From: Micropterus salmoides
Lineage: Eukaryota > Chordata > Actinopteri > Centrarchiformes > Centrarchidae
Direction: 5' to 3'
DNA: 64,000 bases
NCBI RefSeq assembly: GCF_014851395.1
Contig: NW_024040040.1
Location: 17,771,000-17,834,999, forward strand
The translations under genes and the position numbers were made by a program. Positions 34,064 to 45,620 of this stretch are shown piece after piece. Numbering within the stretch: position 1 is the stretch's first letter; the number at the start of each line of letters is the position of its first letter. The notes beneath the pieces were generated by a model. The model was not told where the DNA came from and made no database searches. It saw nothing but the letters and a program-made list of their open reading frames with translations.

Positions 34064-36611
34064 GCAAACACTGAATTTCATGATTCCCTGTGAAAGCTAA
34101 TCTATGACTGCAAAAACAAAATCCAAAAAACATAGCTCCATTTTCCTCACCCTACCTTATCATTTTCTGTGTCATGGACTAAAGTGAATTCACTCACTAA
34201 TTGGACGCCTGACATGGGGCATTGTCCTTTGGTATAATGTGACAAGCTCTTACAAAATGTTGCTTTTTCAGTGGCCTTCAGAAGAGGCCGAGGCCAGACA
34301 GAAGCAGAACTAAATGGAACAACGAATCATAACCCAGATTTTTAGCCGACACTGATGTGACATTACCTAACAGGCGTCAGGGGAGATAAAGGGTGAGAAG
34401 GAGAGCAACTCCGCCAAAACTGACAGGGATTAGGCCCTATTTGTTTCACTTTTTGACTACTCCTCCTCCCTGCCTGCTTGCAAGAGTGTGTGTGCAAATG
34501 GGTATTTCCGTCTCCCACTCATCATTGCCTAATTGGCACTTAACAGCTGCCCCTCATGGCTTCCTCACTGACTGTGTTTCCGCTCGCTTTTGCTCGCGTA
34601 GGAAGCAGCAGCGTCGCATCAAACATCACCCAGCTGAGAGGGCACTTTCTCCTGTACCCTTTACCCCCCTGCCGCCGCCCCTCCATTCCCTTCCTTTCCC
34701 TTGCAGCTATGTCACGCGGGAAGCAGTTTACACCCCAGACAGCCCAGAGCGCTCATTATCGCTCTTCTCAGTCGGCCTGTCGCTCTGAAATCCACCCCTC
34801 CTCCCCACAGCTCATTGCCCATCCCCACCTCTGTCTTCTCCCCCAGGCTTTTCCCCTATGGAAGAGCTGCATGAAGAAGACGTCAGGATATTGAAGATGT
34901 TCTGCATCCAGGCTCAGAGCCAAAAGAGATGGTGCATACGGCAGACATATGGCCACGTTTTCAAAATCTTATCTTTATTTAACCAGGCCCATCAATCACG
35001 AGCAAATTTCCTTCTCTGTGCTTTTATGGCCTGGGCAAAAGGCACTTTCAAGCACAGATGTTGAGGGGAAAATTTGTTTATTTTTATTTCCTGTAAACAT
35101 AAAGGTTATCATAATACTCCACTGAAGCAATTTGAACTGGAAGAAAATGTACCATATCTGTGTAAATGTTACGTTCAGACACATCAGGGCATGTGGATGT
35201 CATATTACACCAAATAAGGCAAAATGAAGCAAAGCAAAGCACCGACACTCAAGGTCCCTCAGTTGCAGGAGACTAATGGATAGAGAGGCAAGCTGGGGAG
35301 TGTGTTGCTGCTAACATCAGGGGCTATTTTCAATGCAAATCAACTTGTTTTTGGTAGCTCAACATTATGTTAGAGTAGAATGATCTTCCATTCCACTTAA
35401 AACAAGTGAAACTGCTTTGGAAACAGAGGGAATAATCCCAGAATTATTTATTTTACAAAGACACCAAGCCTATAAAACCGCACTAAAGTAAATCACTTTT
35501 TTTGTTTGTTTTAACAGCAGTGCAAATGCTGAAAAAACTCCCTTCATGCTCAGCAGAAGTTCCTGGGACAAGGTTTGAAAAAGAGGAAAGTTAAGTTGTA
35601 TTACAATAAAAATGCCGTTATGAAGTTTTAACCCTGCCAATGTCAGCTAACCATATTAGCATTCCCACACGGGGGAAGGCTGTGAGCTGGAATAGAAATG
35701 GGCTGGTTCAGTGAACAGGGGGAGTGGAGGTCCCATTCGTCTTGTCCTGTTTAAATACACTGGTTAAGTCCTGCCAACAGGGAAGCCATTCAGCAAAAGG
35801 CCAAGGGCATCTGTCATGTGTTCAGCACATTGATATTGTCCCCTTCCGTCTCCCTCTTTCCCCCTCTCTTCCTCTCTTTTTCTCTATCACTCCCCCTCTC
35901 TTTGTTTATGTCTGCTTCTCAGCGTCTCTCTCCTGTTTTTCTTCCCTTTCCCCTCTGTCTTCTTCTGCCTACTCTCCCACTACCTCTCCTCCTCTTTTGA
36001 TGAAAGCAGTGAATATGCAGGGAACTGACATGATTAGCAGCCTCATATACCCATGATGGATGGTGCCTGCTCCATTATTAATATAGTAAAAGCACCAACT
36101 GCCAGGTAAGAGCAATGTCAGCATCCACAATATAACGCTGTGTGCCCACGGATAATGGTGAGCACTTATTTTTATCTATGATATGCATGGGCTTCAGGCC
36201 GAGGAAGAGGAGGAGGAGGAGGTGGGGGGTACACTGCTGAGAACGGGCACTAAGAAGGGGCTTTCAGTTTTGCTAATTGCCAGTGATGGCAACAATGTCA
36301 GCGACTTGAAGAGTTAAATAAGTGTGAAATAACTACATTTCTTTCAGTGCAGTTTCACCAATTTCAGGGATTTGCTTGAAACAAATGTCATCTTTAAGAC
36401 AGGATGATAAAATAAAAAGGAAGATTAATTTAAATAGGAAGATTATGGGACAAAATGGCAAAAAACAGGCCCATAATATTGTTACACAGGAACATATAAA
36501 GAATCATAAACTTAGGAATAAAGTTCTCAGTGACCTTAATAATATTATAGGCATACTTTATCGAAAATATTTTATTTCTTGTACAGATGTGTGATTTATA
36601 GTTTTGCTGTG

Positions 36612-36812
36612 ACATTTGTACATTTAGCTGATGCTTTTATCCGAAGCAACTTACAATTGCTATGCATGTCAGAGGTCACACACATCTGGAGCAACTGGGG
36701 TTAAAGTGTCTTGCTCAGAGACACAATGGTGGATGGGTCACAGTGGGGGATTGAACCTGGGTCTCTCACACCAAAAAGGTACAGGCTTATCCATTGCGCC
36801 ATCGCCACCCTC
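36612..36812 (-). mobile_element. tRNA-derived SINE
   Basis: Read on the minus strand: A box TGGCGCAATGG (36791-36801) and B box GGTTCAATCC (36748-36757), 33 nt apart, followed by a body with 'gctccagatgtgtgtgacc'. It ends in the fish SINE tail 'gataaaagcatcagctaaat'. This is the better-preserved of two copies (the other is at 15498-15676). The two pol III boxes make the tRNA origin clear; the tail resembles that of V-type fish SINEs. Confidence 0.75.
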
Positions 36813-37966
36813 CTGTAAGCTGCTATAAACTTTAAGTAATATTTGTAGTTTGAGGCAGGTAATATTTATATGTTGAAATGAAAAACTGTATTACTTCAGT
36901 GAATAACAAACAGTAATGAGGTGAAACAGCTTTGCGAAAACAGACTCTCCATCAGGGCGTAGCAACCATTGAGAGCACAGAGGTCATACCCTTAGTGTTG
37001 TTTCATGAAATTTTGGAGGGTTAGTGACCTTTACAAATAAAGACAAAACACACATGGTAAGTTTAAAAGACTAAATTTGACTGTTATAGGTCAAAAATAT
37101 TGTTTAATTAAAAGTATTCCATATTTCTTTGCCAGTTTAGTTATTAGCTTTAGTTCCACATAGATCAGTCCAACCCCAAAGCTCCAGATATCCTTGTGGA
37201 CACAGCCAACTTTGACTTCAGTGTTCTTATTTGTGATGTTAACATGCCTTATCAAAAGCTCAGCACACCAGCATAAATTAGCTACTGCTTACCAAAACTG
37301 TCTTTGTCACGTGAAACAATTATTGTATTTTTTTCTGATTGTTAAATAGTTAGTTTTAACTAGTTTCAAATAGCAGAGAATTTAACCTTTTTTCACTTTC
37401 TTTTGGCTCTAGTTCAGAAAGCCACATAAATAATTCATAAAACAGCAGGGTTTGTAGTATGTGAAATATTTTACACTTCAGTCAGCCATGTGGAGATCAG
37501 CCAAACAGGACACAGCCATGCTAGATTGTTGTTTTCTTTCTGTTTGTTTTTTTTTTTTGTCAGGTGACAGACCTCCGCTACACATGACAACCTTTGTTGC
37601 ATTTATGTCTCTGTCATGTGATTTCTTTCTGTCTGTGTATCTTTTTTTTTACTCCTGATGAAATGCAGAGCGTGGTACTGGATTATGTGGAGGAAGTGAG
37701 GGATGGAGATAAAGATTGGCAGAAAGAGAGGAAGGGTATCAAAGGGAGATAAAGATGTGAAATATAAACGAGAGGCAGGAACAAGTAGCAGGGAAAGGAA
37801 AGAGAGACAGAGTGAGTTGTGTCAAATAGATAAATGTCAGCTGGAGCTTCATCGTCCGTCTGAGCTGAGCTCTCCCTCCCAAAATGCCATGTGTAAATCA
37901 CGTAGCCGGGGCCCTCGGCTAGCCTTCCCCTAGCACTGTAATGAGATTACAGACCTCTACAACACT

Positions 37967-37992
37967 CTGTGTGTGTGTGCGTGTGTGTGTGT

Positions 37993-38024
<32 letters not shown>

Positions 38025-38036
38025 TACAGAGAGAGA
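37967..38036. repeat. (TG)n(AG)n compound microsatellite
   Basis: A TG run broken by one 'gc', then an AG run with AAAG interruptions. Confidence 0.93.
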
Positions 38037-38161
38037 ATACTATTGAGCCTGTGTGAAAGTGTACAATTTAGATGGCTTACACGGGGCAAGAAAATAAGCG
38101 GCATTACTCACACCACCAAACAAGACATATCGAAGAAGATTTGGCTACTTCTTTATCACTC

Positions 38162-38187
38162 CACACACACACACACACACACACACT
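38162..38187. repeat. (CA)n microsatellite
   Basis: A CA run of about 26 bases. Confidence 0.95.
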
Positions 38188-38724
38188 GTGGACTGTTCCC
38201 CTATTTACTTATAGCACATGAGCTGCATAAAAGAAGTGCAGAGGCTGATTTTTTTTTTTATCAATGTGAGCCTCTTGTTGCCACTTTATTTTAAATAACT
38301 TGTGAGGAAGTCTCTAATGGATTATTTTGCCACTATGACATTAAAAATATATAATAAACACACTTAATCTTTATTATGGACAGTGTACACACACTATTTA
38401 ATAATACAGTCTCCACAAGAACACTGCACAGCATAATGGTGATATTACAGGAGAGTGTGATAAGTTTACTATACACTCATTATTAAAGGATATTGATAGT
38501 CCCAGTACAGGAATATATTTTTTCTGCAGTATAATGCCTCATCCTGTATATCCATTATAATTAAATATTTACACTGTGGAACAATTTAGCAGCCTATTAA
38601 TACTGTTTACAGCTCGTGTTTGTGAGCACATGATGTTTACACCATGGCTTCTCCTCTCAGACTAGCCTTTTAGACCTTCTTCCAAATCTAATATACCCAT
38701 CCATAAATAGCTCACCTATCGAGC

Positions 38725-38734
38725 CCATATTTGG
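38725..38734 (+). promoter_or_regulatory. CArG box 1 (SRF-type site)
   Basis: CCATATTTGG is a perfect CC(A/T)6GG. It lies 7 bp upstream of a CRE-like TGACGTGG. Confidence 0.55.
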
Positions 38735-38837
38735 CGTGAGTGACGTGGCACCGGAGCCAATGCCGCCCGCTGAATCTGCATGACCCCGCCTCTTCACGCT
38801 CCGCCGCCTCCCAAATAAGCCCTCAACCGCCCATTCG

Positions 38838-38847
38838 CCTTAAATGG
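38838..38847 (+). promoter_or_regulatory. CArG box 2 (SRF-type site)
   Basis: CCTTAAATGG is a second perfect CC(A/T)6GG, 113 bp downstream of the first and 333 bp before the klf7 start codon. Confidence 0.55.
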
Positions 38848-38953
38848 ACAAACTGGGGAGTTAATTGACAAACTAAACAACGCCCATTCGTTTACTAAGC
38901 CACTCCCCTCCCTTGGCTGCCTATCAGTGTAGAGTTTGGCAACACGGATACGC

Positions 38954-39001
38954 ATGGAACCTCCATCTCCTCCAGTCTGTTTTACGCACCGAGACCGATA
39001 A
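38954..39001 (+). CDS. Upstream ORF 1 in the klf7 leader
   Basis: A 15-codon frame starting MEPPSPP and ending at TAA (38999-39001). The start context is weak at -3 (C) but has G at +4. Its stop overlaps the next start as TAATG. It is part of the leader only if transcription starts upstream of 38954. Confidence 0.35.
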   Translation: MEPPSPPVCFTHRDR

Positions 39002-39060
39002 TGCGCGCAGGTGCAGGGACCCTAATCGCCACATTTCCAGCTGCTACACTGAACATTTAA
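39001..39060 (+). CDS. Upstream ORF 2 in the klf7 leader
   Basis: A 19-codon frame starting MRAGAGT, beginning on the last base of uORF 1's stop and ending TAA at 39058-39060. The -3 base is A, so initiation is plausible. Confidence 0.35.
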   Translation: MRAGAGTLIATFPAATLNI

Positions 39061-39069
39061 CCTCCTCTT

Positions 39070-39106
39070 ATGGACTAATATGAAAGAAGTGGATGTAGAG
39101 GTCTGA
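39070..39106 (+). CDS. Cluster of three tiny uORFs in the klf7 leader
   Basis: Three further starts lie in 37 bp: ATG-GAC-TAA at 39070, an eight-codon frame MKEVDVEV at 39080-39106 (A at -3), and a start-stop ATGTAG at 39093. No other ATG occurs between here and the main start at 39171. Confidence 0.35.
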
Positions 39107-39170
39107 CACAGCCAAGAAAGAAGGCATATTTCTTGTGGATCATTCTTGTTTTCCATCACCGAGCGTCAGC

Positions 39171-39272
39171 ATGGATGTCTTGGCGAACCACAGTATCTTT
39201 CAGGAACTCCAGCTCGTTCACGACACCGGCTACTTCTCTGCCATGCCTTCGCTGGAGGAAAACTGGCAGCAG
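39171..39272 (+). CDS. klf7: Krüppel-like factor 7, coding exon 1
   Basis: KLF7 is a nuclear C2H2 zinc-finger transcription factor that binds GC/CACCC boxes and is best known in neuronal development. This exon encodes residues 1-34. It opens MDVLANHSIFQELQLVHDTG and continues with YFSAMPSLEENWQQ, the conserved N-terminal activation segment of the KLF6/7 pair. 'LVHDTGYFSA' matches KLF7 better than KLF6, which has IVHETGYFSA. The ATG has a strong context (A at -3, G at +4). The exon ends in phase 0 at CAG|GTATGT and joins residue 35 at 59034. The short 34-codon first exon agrees with the known vertebrate gene structure. Which fish paralogue (a or b) this is cannot be told here. Confidence 0.93.
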
Positions 39273-42200
39273 GTATGTCTCAACTTTCAATTTATAGCCG
39301 GTGTGCATCATCTCCACTACAGAGCTTTAACCATACAGTCGGCTCGCTGATGGGTTCACATGCGCTCGAGATGCAGGCGTCAACTTTTCCCCAAAGCCTG
39401 GATGTGTGTAGTTCAGGGGGAAATGAGATGATCAAATGCTTTATATCACTCATATATCTGACCATTTTCAGAAAGATGGCAACATGGATAAGATGCGAAG
39501 GCACGCCGGCGCGTAATAAAGCTGTCAAATGCGATTTGGGAAGATGAAGATCCAGATCTCATAATAGGGACTGAATTGGTCGTGAATAATACATCTGCAT
39601 CCCTCAGATTACTTAGTTGTGAACCCCCTCCCTGCATGGAGAGAAGTCCCCTCTCTTATTCATAATAGATTTCCTAACATGTCTGGCTTTGTACCATCTA
39701 TAAATGCAGTGGTGACAAAAATGTGCGAAGGCAGAGCAGGGAAAGGACAACTGTCATCTGCATGTTCGCTTGAACAGCCCCCCCCACACACACACACACG
39801 CACACTCCCTCCATCCAAGTTCAGTGGATAAATAGGGGGAGGTAAGCACGGGGATCCACGCGGCCACATGGTGATAGATGCGTGGGGAGACGCACCGGCA
39901 CATTACATGGCCATTACTGCTCTTATATTCCTCACACAGTACATCACACATGTATTTTCTCTCAATATCAGCCCAAATCTTCTTAGTATAATGTGTATTA
40001 TATGCGCTTGTGTGTGTGTCTAGGCTATCAATTGTTCCATGGACATTTGAACATTTAAAAATGTTAATCGTGGGCAACTTGTCTTTTATCATTATTTTGG
40101 TGTAAAACTGCTTAATACCTGTACTTTTTGAATAATCACGCAGAGCTTCTCTGTCTAATCTCCAATTTGTTCTTCCACAATCTCAATTTAGTTGCACCTT
40201 TCATGCATAATAGCACAATCTTTTACTAAACAACCCTTCATTTTCCACATCTCGAGTCCAAATAAGGGCCGTGCTGCCTTCGGCCCACCTGCACTGCTGC
40301 TGCTGCTGGTGATGATGCTTTCCATGCTGCACTTGACTGACCGGGCAAAAAAAAAATCATTGCATGGACATTTGATGCCGATATTGTTCGCGCAATAGGA
40401 GCTTCAGCTTTTCCCCACTTCTCTGCTCCATGTGTAGGGGGGGGGAGAGAGAGAAGGAGAGAGAGAAACCAGTGCGTGACCGCGGATCCATTCCTTGTGG
40501 CCAAGCAGCCTAATTGGCATCCTACTGTTAGCCACAGACGCATCTTTTCATAACAAGTCTCCAACTCCCTGCCTTCACTGTCAGTGGATTTTAAATTGCA
40601 AGGGCCTACGTTTACCATATGCAGTGAATGTCTCTCCCCATTTCTCACTCACAGCCTGCGTATCAAAATCAATACCTAATGCAAATGGGCAAATGGAAGA
40701 GAGAGTGAACCGCATGCCCCATGCAGGCAAAATGCTGGGAAATGCTCTTATCTGTGGAGACTGGAAATGTCAGTTTTCTTTGACTGTCTGCAGCTTAATC
40801 TCCCTAAGACAACGTCCATTTTGGAACTGAAGAAAATCATCCTGAAGTTTAACAGCCAGTGTGTCTTAAATGTAGAGGATCTAGATCAGATATCTGCTCC
40901 CATTGAGCAGTGGCATAGTGTGTATTCTGCTATTATTTTTGTAAGAGAAAATGCCACTGTGGGTTGTCTGATTTTAGAGATACTCTTCTATTGACCTTCG
41001 GTATGAGATGAACTGATCGACTTTTCAGAAATGAAATGGCACAGGTTTCTCTTCTGATAGTATCACCGGAGATGTAAGCTGGAGCTCTTCTTACCTTTAG
41101 CCACTATTGCCACTTAGAAAGTGCAGATTTCATTTCATTTCATAGCATAAAGACACTTTTTTCCCATGATCCTGATTCAAAATAGGACCATGATTAAAGG
41201 TATCACTACAAAGTGGTAAATGTGACATTCATGCAGTTTACAAACACTTTTTCTACCAATGTGCAGGCTTTTACTCAAAGCATTTGGAATCTTGTATCCC
41301 ATTACGAATCATGGAGTGAATATCAAAGTTGTTTTGGAAAACAACCCCTTAGTCGGTATAAGAAGATTGCATTGTGTCAGTGGAGCTCAAGGATTATGAC
41401 TTGCCCCACACTTTGAAACGCACTCTCCCCACGCAGCACAGAGATGTTCTTGGCAAAGCGATCCTTGTGTTCATTGTGGCAACGTGAAGATGCCTCCGAG
41501 CCCTCCTGAATACATGAATTATGAGTTGTGGCTCGCCTTAAAAGCTCTGTCTCCAGCAGAGACCCGCAGTTTGAGCAATCCCCTCTGTATTCCAGGCACA
41601 ATTTAGAATTTGATGCTTTTATGGGGTCTGATGGTGAGATAGGAGGCCGTTGTTGTCGGCCCCTAAATGGCTCCCTGAGATGCGGTGGCAAGAATGATGA
41701 CTGTGTCCCCTGTTGGTGTCTGTGAGGCATGATTCAGGCAGTTATAGGGGGATGGGGAGCAGAAAAGGAGGAAAGTGTTTCAGAGGTCTACATTGGAGGC
41801 TGCTATTTGTTCCATTATTGAACCAAATAGTGCCAAACTAAACTGCGCTGTCTTGCTTCCAAATCCCAGTACAGTTGGTTGTTCAGAGTTAGAACAAACA
41901 GCAGGCCTGAGCTGGATTTGGAACAAGCAGAGCTGGTCATAACTCACTCATTATACGTTATTTTGCATCTTTCTACTAAAAAGAAATTGCTTGTTATCTT
42001 GGCTGCACTCACCAGTGCTTGTTATGCTCGTTTGGAAACCGGCATTTGCTCCCATCAAGCCTCATTTGGCTTTACTGTCAAACATTTATCAGCATCTTCG
42101 GAGCATTCAGGTTCTAACATATAAAATACCAAACATCTGGATTGCAATTTCAGGCTCATATGATAGATTTTCCTTCCGCCTTCAGGCTCCACTCATGACG

Positions 42201-44862
42201 TCCCCTCTTCCACGGCATTTGACCCTGATGGATAGGTTGTAACACGACACCACAAATGGCTGTCTGTCATTGACCCCAGGACACACGCCATACACTCCAA
42301 CACATATATTATCCCTGAGGGGTTCAACACACACACACAGTAGACACACAGAGTGCCTGATGCCTACCCAAGCAAACTGTCTGTATGTTGCTGCACGGTG
42401 CATTAAGGGCTTCTATATGTGGATGTGGACAGATTGCACATAGCTTCAGTGCTTCTAAATGTGGCAGGAGCAGCAGAGCGCTCCGACGCGACCTCCATAT
42501 GCAAGCCCATGTGCTCAGATGCATCCACTTACATCCCCTTCTTGCTCGCGACTTGATAACACGCACATTTCCCAGGCAGCAGCGGCCGCAGCAGAAGCTC
42601 TGTCTCAGAGGGGGAGCCGAGCATAGAGGTGTAGAAAGTTGCCGAGCACGCACATTCTCCCCGCTGCAGGGTTTTGCATTTCACAGTCCGGTGGGCTTGA
42701 ACCCCCCCAGGAGCGACAAACACATGCAGAAAGATAGTCAGAAGAAGAAGAAGAGGGGACAGAAGCATGGTCCTGAGGAACAGGAAGAAGATGTAGGGAT
42801 GCAGATAAATTATTTTGTATTTTGGCTGAAGCCATTAAGGAAAAAGTGGCCCTTTACTGGCCTGTTAAAGCTCTGGTCAGGGCTGGGGAGATACCGCGGC
42901 GCAGTGACCCCTCTGATTCTCTAGAGAGATAATGATGAGGATAGAGAGAAATAAAGAGAAGGAGGAAGAAGAAGCGGCAAAAGAGAATCTGCAGCAAAAC
43001 TTTGAATATCCATATGCATCCATACGCTGCCGTGTGCATGTCTGCGTACGTGCACGCCGGTGCGTATGTGTCTCAGTATGTTATGTAATCCTCAGTAGGC
43101 CACAGCTGCTTTCTCACACACAGCAGGCATGCTGGGGAGTGCAGCCAACTGGCCCCCTCTTTCCTGTCTCCGTCTTCCTCCATCCTCTCTTTCCCCCCCC
43201 TGTTCTTTTCCTGCGTTCCTCTTATAGAATTAGCACAGTATGGATTTTTGATCTCTGCAGGGCTGTTGTGTAAGCTCAAGTTTTCCCCACGCTGTACACC
43301 CCTCAGTTCTGTTGCAACACAGTGGCTGCCAGGTAATGCATGTTCCCCAAGTCACTCTTTGCTTTGCAGAGCACCAGCAACGAGAATCGTGTATTTCCTG
43401 TCCAGGTAGGACAGGACCTTTTACTCGCTGCTATTTAACATAATTTTATGCAAATTGAAATTAAATCAATCCTGTAACAGGGACAGTTCAGTAGGAGGAG
43501 GAAGGACAAACTGGGACTTAATCTTATTTGTCTCGAAAGAGCTCCTAGTAGTGTCTTCGTTCCACGCCTGTGGCTTTATTAAAATGTCACATCAACTGCA
43601 AGTATGAGAGGTGGAATTCCTGAAATCAAATCTGGACACTCTCCAAAGAAAAATTTACTTAATTGCCTTTTAGTTTAACTGACATCTGCTACAGTTTGCA
43701 CACGGCCTCCCAAAATGTGATGGAAGGTTCTCTACCCCCAACGACACAGCGTTGATGTTCCTATTTTATTAATGTAATACACCAATAGTCTTTTATAGCT
43801 GCAGCTAATTTACAGACATCTTCAAAGTGTCCCGACGAGCCCGTGCTACCTCATGACGCTCAGATGTAGGATATGAAATTGATTTCACACAGCGTTGTTT
43901 GGCTCGCCTCTAACCCGATAGCAGTCAGAAGATCTTGAAGATGGATGCTACATAGAATCTGGCCCGTGACGCACCGAGGCATGAAAGGAAGCCTTTGTGC
44001 GCCGGTGCACAATGCAGCACCTCCGCTGGACGGTTGTAAGTGTTTTCAGCCACAAGGTTATCACTCATTGCCTCGATTCTAAGAAAAGATGCGTGTCTGT
44101 TGACGGGGCGGAGAAGCAGGATAACAGGTTTGTTTGTCTGTGTACATGCAGGCCCATAGTTTTGTCATTTTACCTTAAGTTTTAATGGATATTCTCTTTT
44201 CTGTGTGTGCACACATCGTCACAGGTGCACAGGTTTGTGTGTCTGTGTACATTGTGTAATGAGATGTGCGAGCGACCCCCTGACCCAGTAACATCCATTC
44301 TGCCATAAGAGCGCTTAGTGAACTCTGCCACCTCTGTCTCATCACTCAGACAGCTGAGAGGCGATTGCCAGTGATAGTTGCCTGCTACTGCTTTATGGGC
44401 GTTGATGAAAAGGTCGGAAGCGCTGATGAAAGAGGGGACGGTGGAGGAAGTATTCATTTGTCTGACGCTCTGGTGACTGGCCCGTCAGAGATAGAGGGAG
44501 AGGGGTGAGAGGCAGAGGAGGTAGAAGAAATAAAAAGGCAGCGAGGGGGAGGCGGCGGCGGCGGGGGGTGGTGGTGGTGAGAGGGAGCATGGTGAACAAG
44601 CACATCTTTATGTATGGCTTTCGTCTGCAAAATGCTCTGCCACCCCAGGTTTGATTAACAGTGAGAAGAGGAGCCAGTCATTTTTTTTGCCTCACACCAG
44701 CACACATGGCTTGGCAATGACTTTCACATCATTTGAGGCGAAATCGGGAAGCCGTTACAGCACCTTACAGTGATCCGACATGCTTCGCTGCTGCCATCCG
44801 GCTTGGCAACCGCAGGGGGAAGAGAAGGAAGAGAAGTCTCAGGCACTCGTTTTATGCTTTGG

Positions 44863-44863
<1 letters not shown>

Positions 44864-44924
<61 letters not shown>
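44864..44924. repeat. (CT)n microsatellite in klf7 intron 1
   Basis: A pure CT run of about 60 bases, the longest homopurine/homopyrimidine mirror tract in the window. It produces artefact Ser-Leu frames. Confidence 0.97.
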
Positions 44925-44926
<2 letters not shown>

Positions 44927-45402
44927 GACTCTCTTGCTCTGTTTCTCTTTGACAAATTCTGAGAAGACGAAGTCACAGCTGCCTTGTTTGATTTGCCCTG
45001 CTCTAACCCCTATTTAAAGTCAGACTCCCTGCGAAAAAGTTGAACTCCGGAGAGTTATGCAATCAAAATGTGGCACAATGCTGAATAAAGGCTTACTTAC
45101 ACAGAGCGTGTCACATGTAAACAGCTAGAAGCTGCTGGTGGAATTGCTGCACCAAAACTATGGTAAAGTAACACACATTTATGACCGCCCCTCGACTTTT
45201 TCAATAAGGCTTCACGACAAGATGATGGTTAATCAGTCTGAAAAGGTGAGCAGCAACTCAAATATCAGCTGTACCTGTCAGTGGACAGGAGAGACCCATT
45301 GTCAGAGGGCTGGGAGTAGATGAATCTAGTCATAAAATCCACACATACCTAGATGTGGCAAACAAACGCCTTTTTGACTTTTCATCATGTAAATACTAGA
45401 CT

Positions 45403-45620
45403 TACAGGAATAGTTCAACATTTTGGGAAAGACACTTATTCCCTTTCCTGTCAAGAGTTAGATGAGACAATCAATACCACTCTCATATGTGTGCATTAAA
45501 CATTGAGAGACTGGAAGCAGGGGGAAACAACTAGCTCGACTCTGTCTAAAGGTAATCAAATCCACCTAACGGCAACTCTAAATTACACTTAGTGACACAT
45601 TATCTTGTTTGTTTAATCAG
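45403..45620 (+). mobile_element. Dispersed fish repeat, long copy
   Basis: Contains 'aggaatagttcaacattttg', 'agttagatgaga', 'ataccactctcatat', 'agctcgactctgtctaaagg' and 'cttgtttgtttaatc'. I recall this as a very abundant percomorph repeat. A shorter copy is at 54481. The class is not established. Confidence 0.6.

Larger units (their letters stand above)
18771..38700. other. Gene-poor region upstream of klf7
   Basis: About 20 kb without any coding exon I can support. All open frames here are short, lack splice context or run through microsatellites and pyrimidine-rich tracts (for example 21530-21790 and 35839-35998). It holds the MITE, SINE and microsatellite features listed separately, plus unique-looking segments that could be distal regulatory DNA (for example 22030-22200, 25010-25200, 28130-28330 and 29990-30260). 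Conservation cannot be judged from one sequence. Confidence 0.5.
38701..38953 (+). promoter_or_regulatory. klf7: klf7 proximal promoter candidate
   Basis: A GC-richer block just upstream of the coding start holds clustered factor sites: CArG CCATATTTGG, CRE-like TGACGTGG (38741-38748), CCAAT (38757-38761), GC box CCCCGCC (38784-38790), a near-CArG CCAAATAAGC (38811-38820), and a second CArG CCTTAAATGG. The ten-base word CGCCCATTCG occurs twice, at 38828 and 38881. There is no clear TATA box at a usual distance, so the exact transcription start is not assigned. Position, composition and site density support a promoter; activity is inferred. Confidence 0.6.

Noticed and set aside
34393..34788. 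131-codon plus-strand frame upstream of klf7
   Set aside because: Low-complexity Pro/Ser/Leu composition from pyrimidine-rich DNA, no splice partners and no recognisable domain.
42385..42924. 179-codon plus-strand frame in klf7 intron 1
   Set aside because: Longest non-transposon frame in the intron, but its composition is typical of chance frames in GC-richer DNA and no domain is visible.
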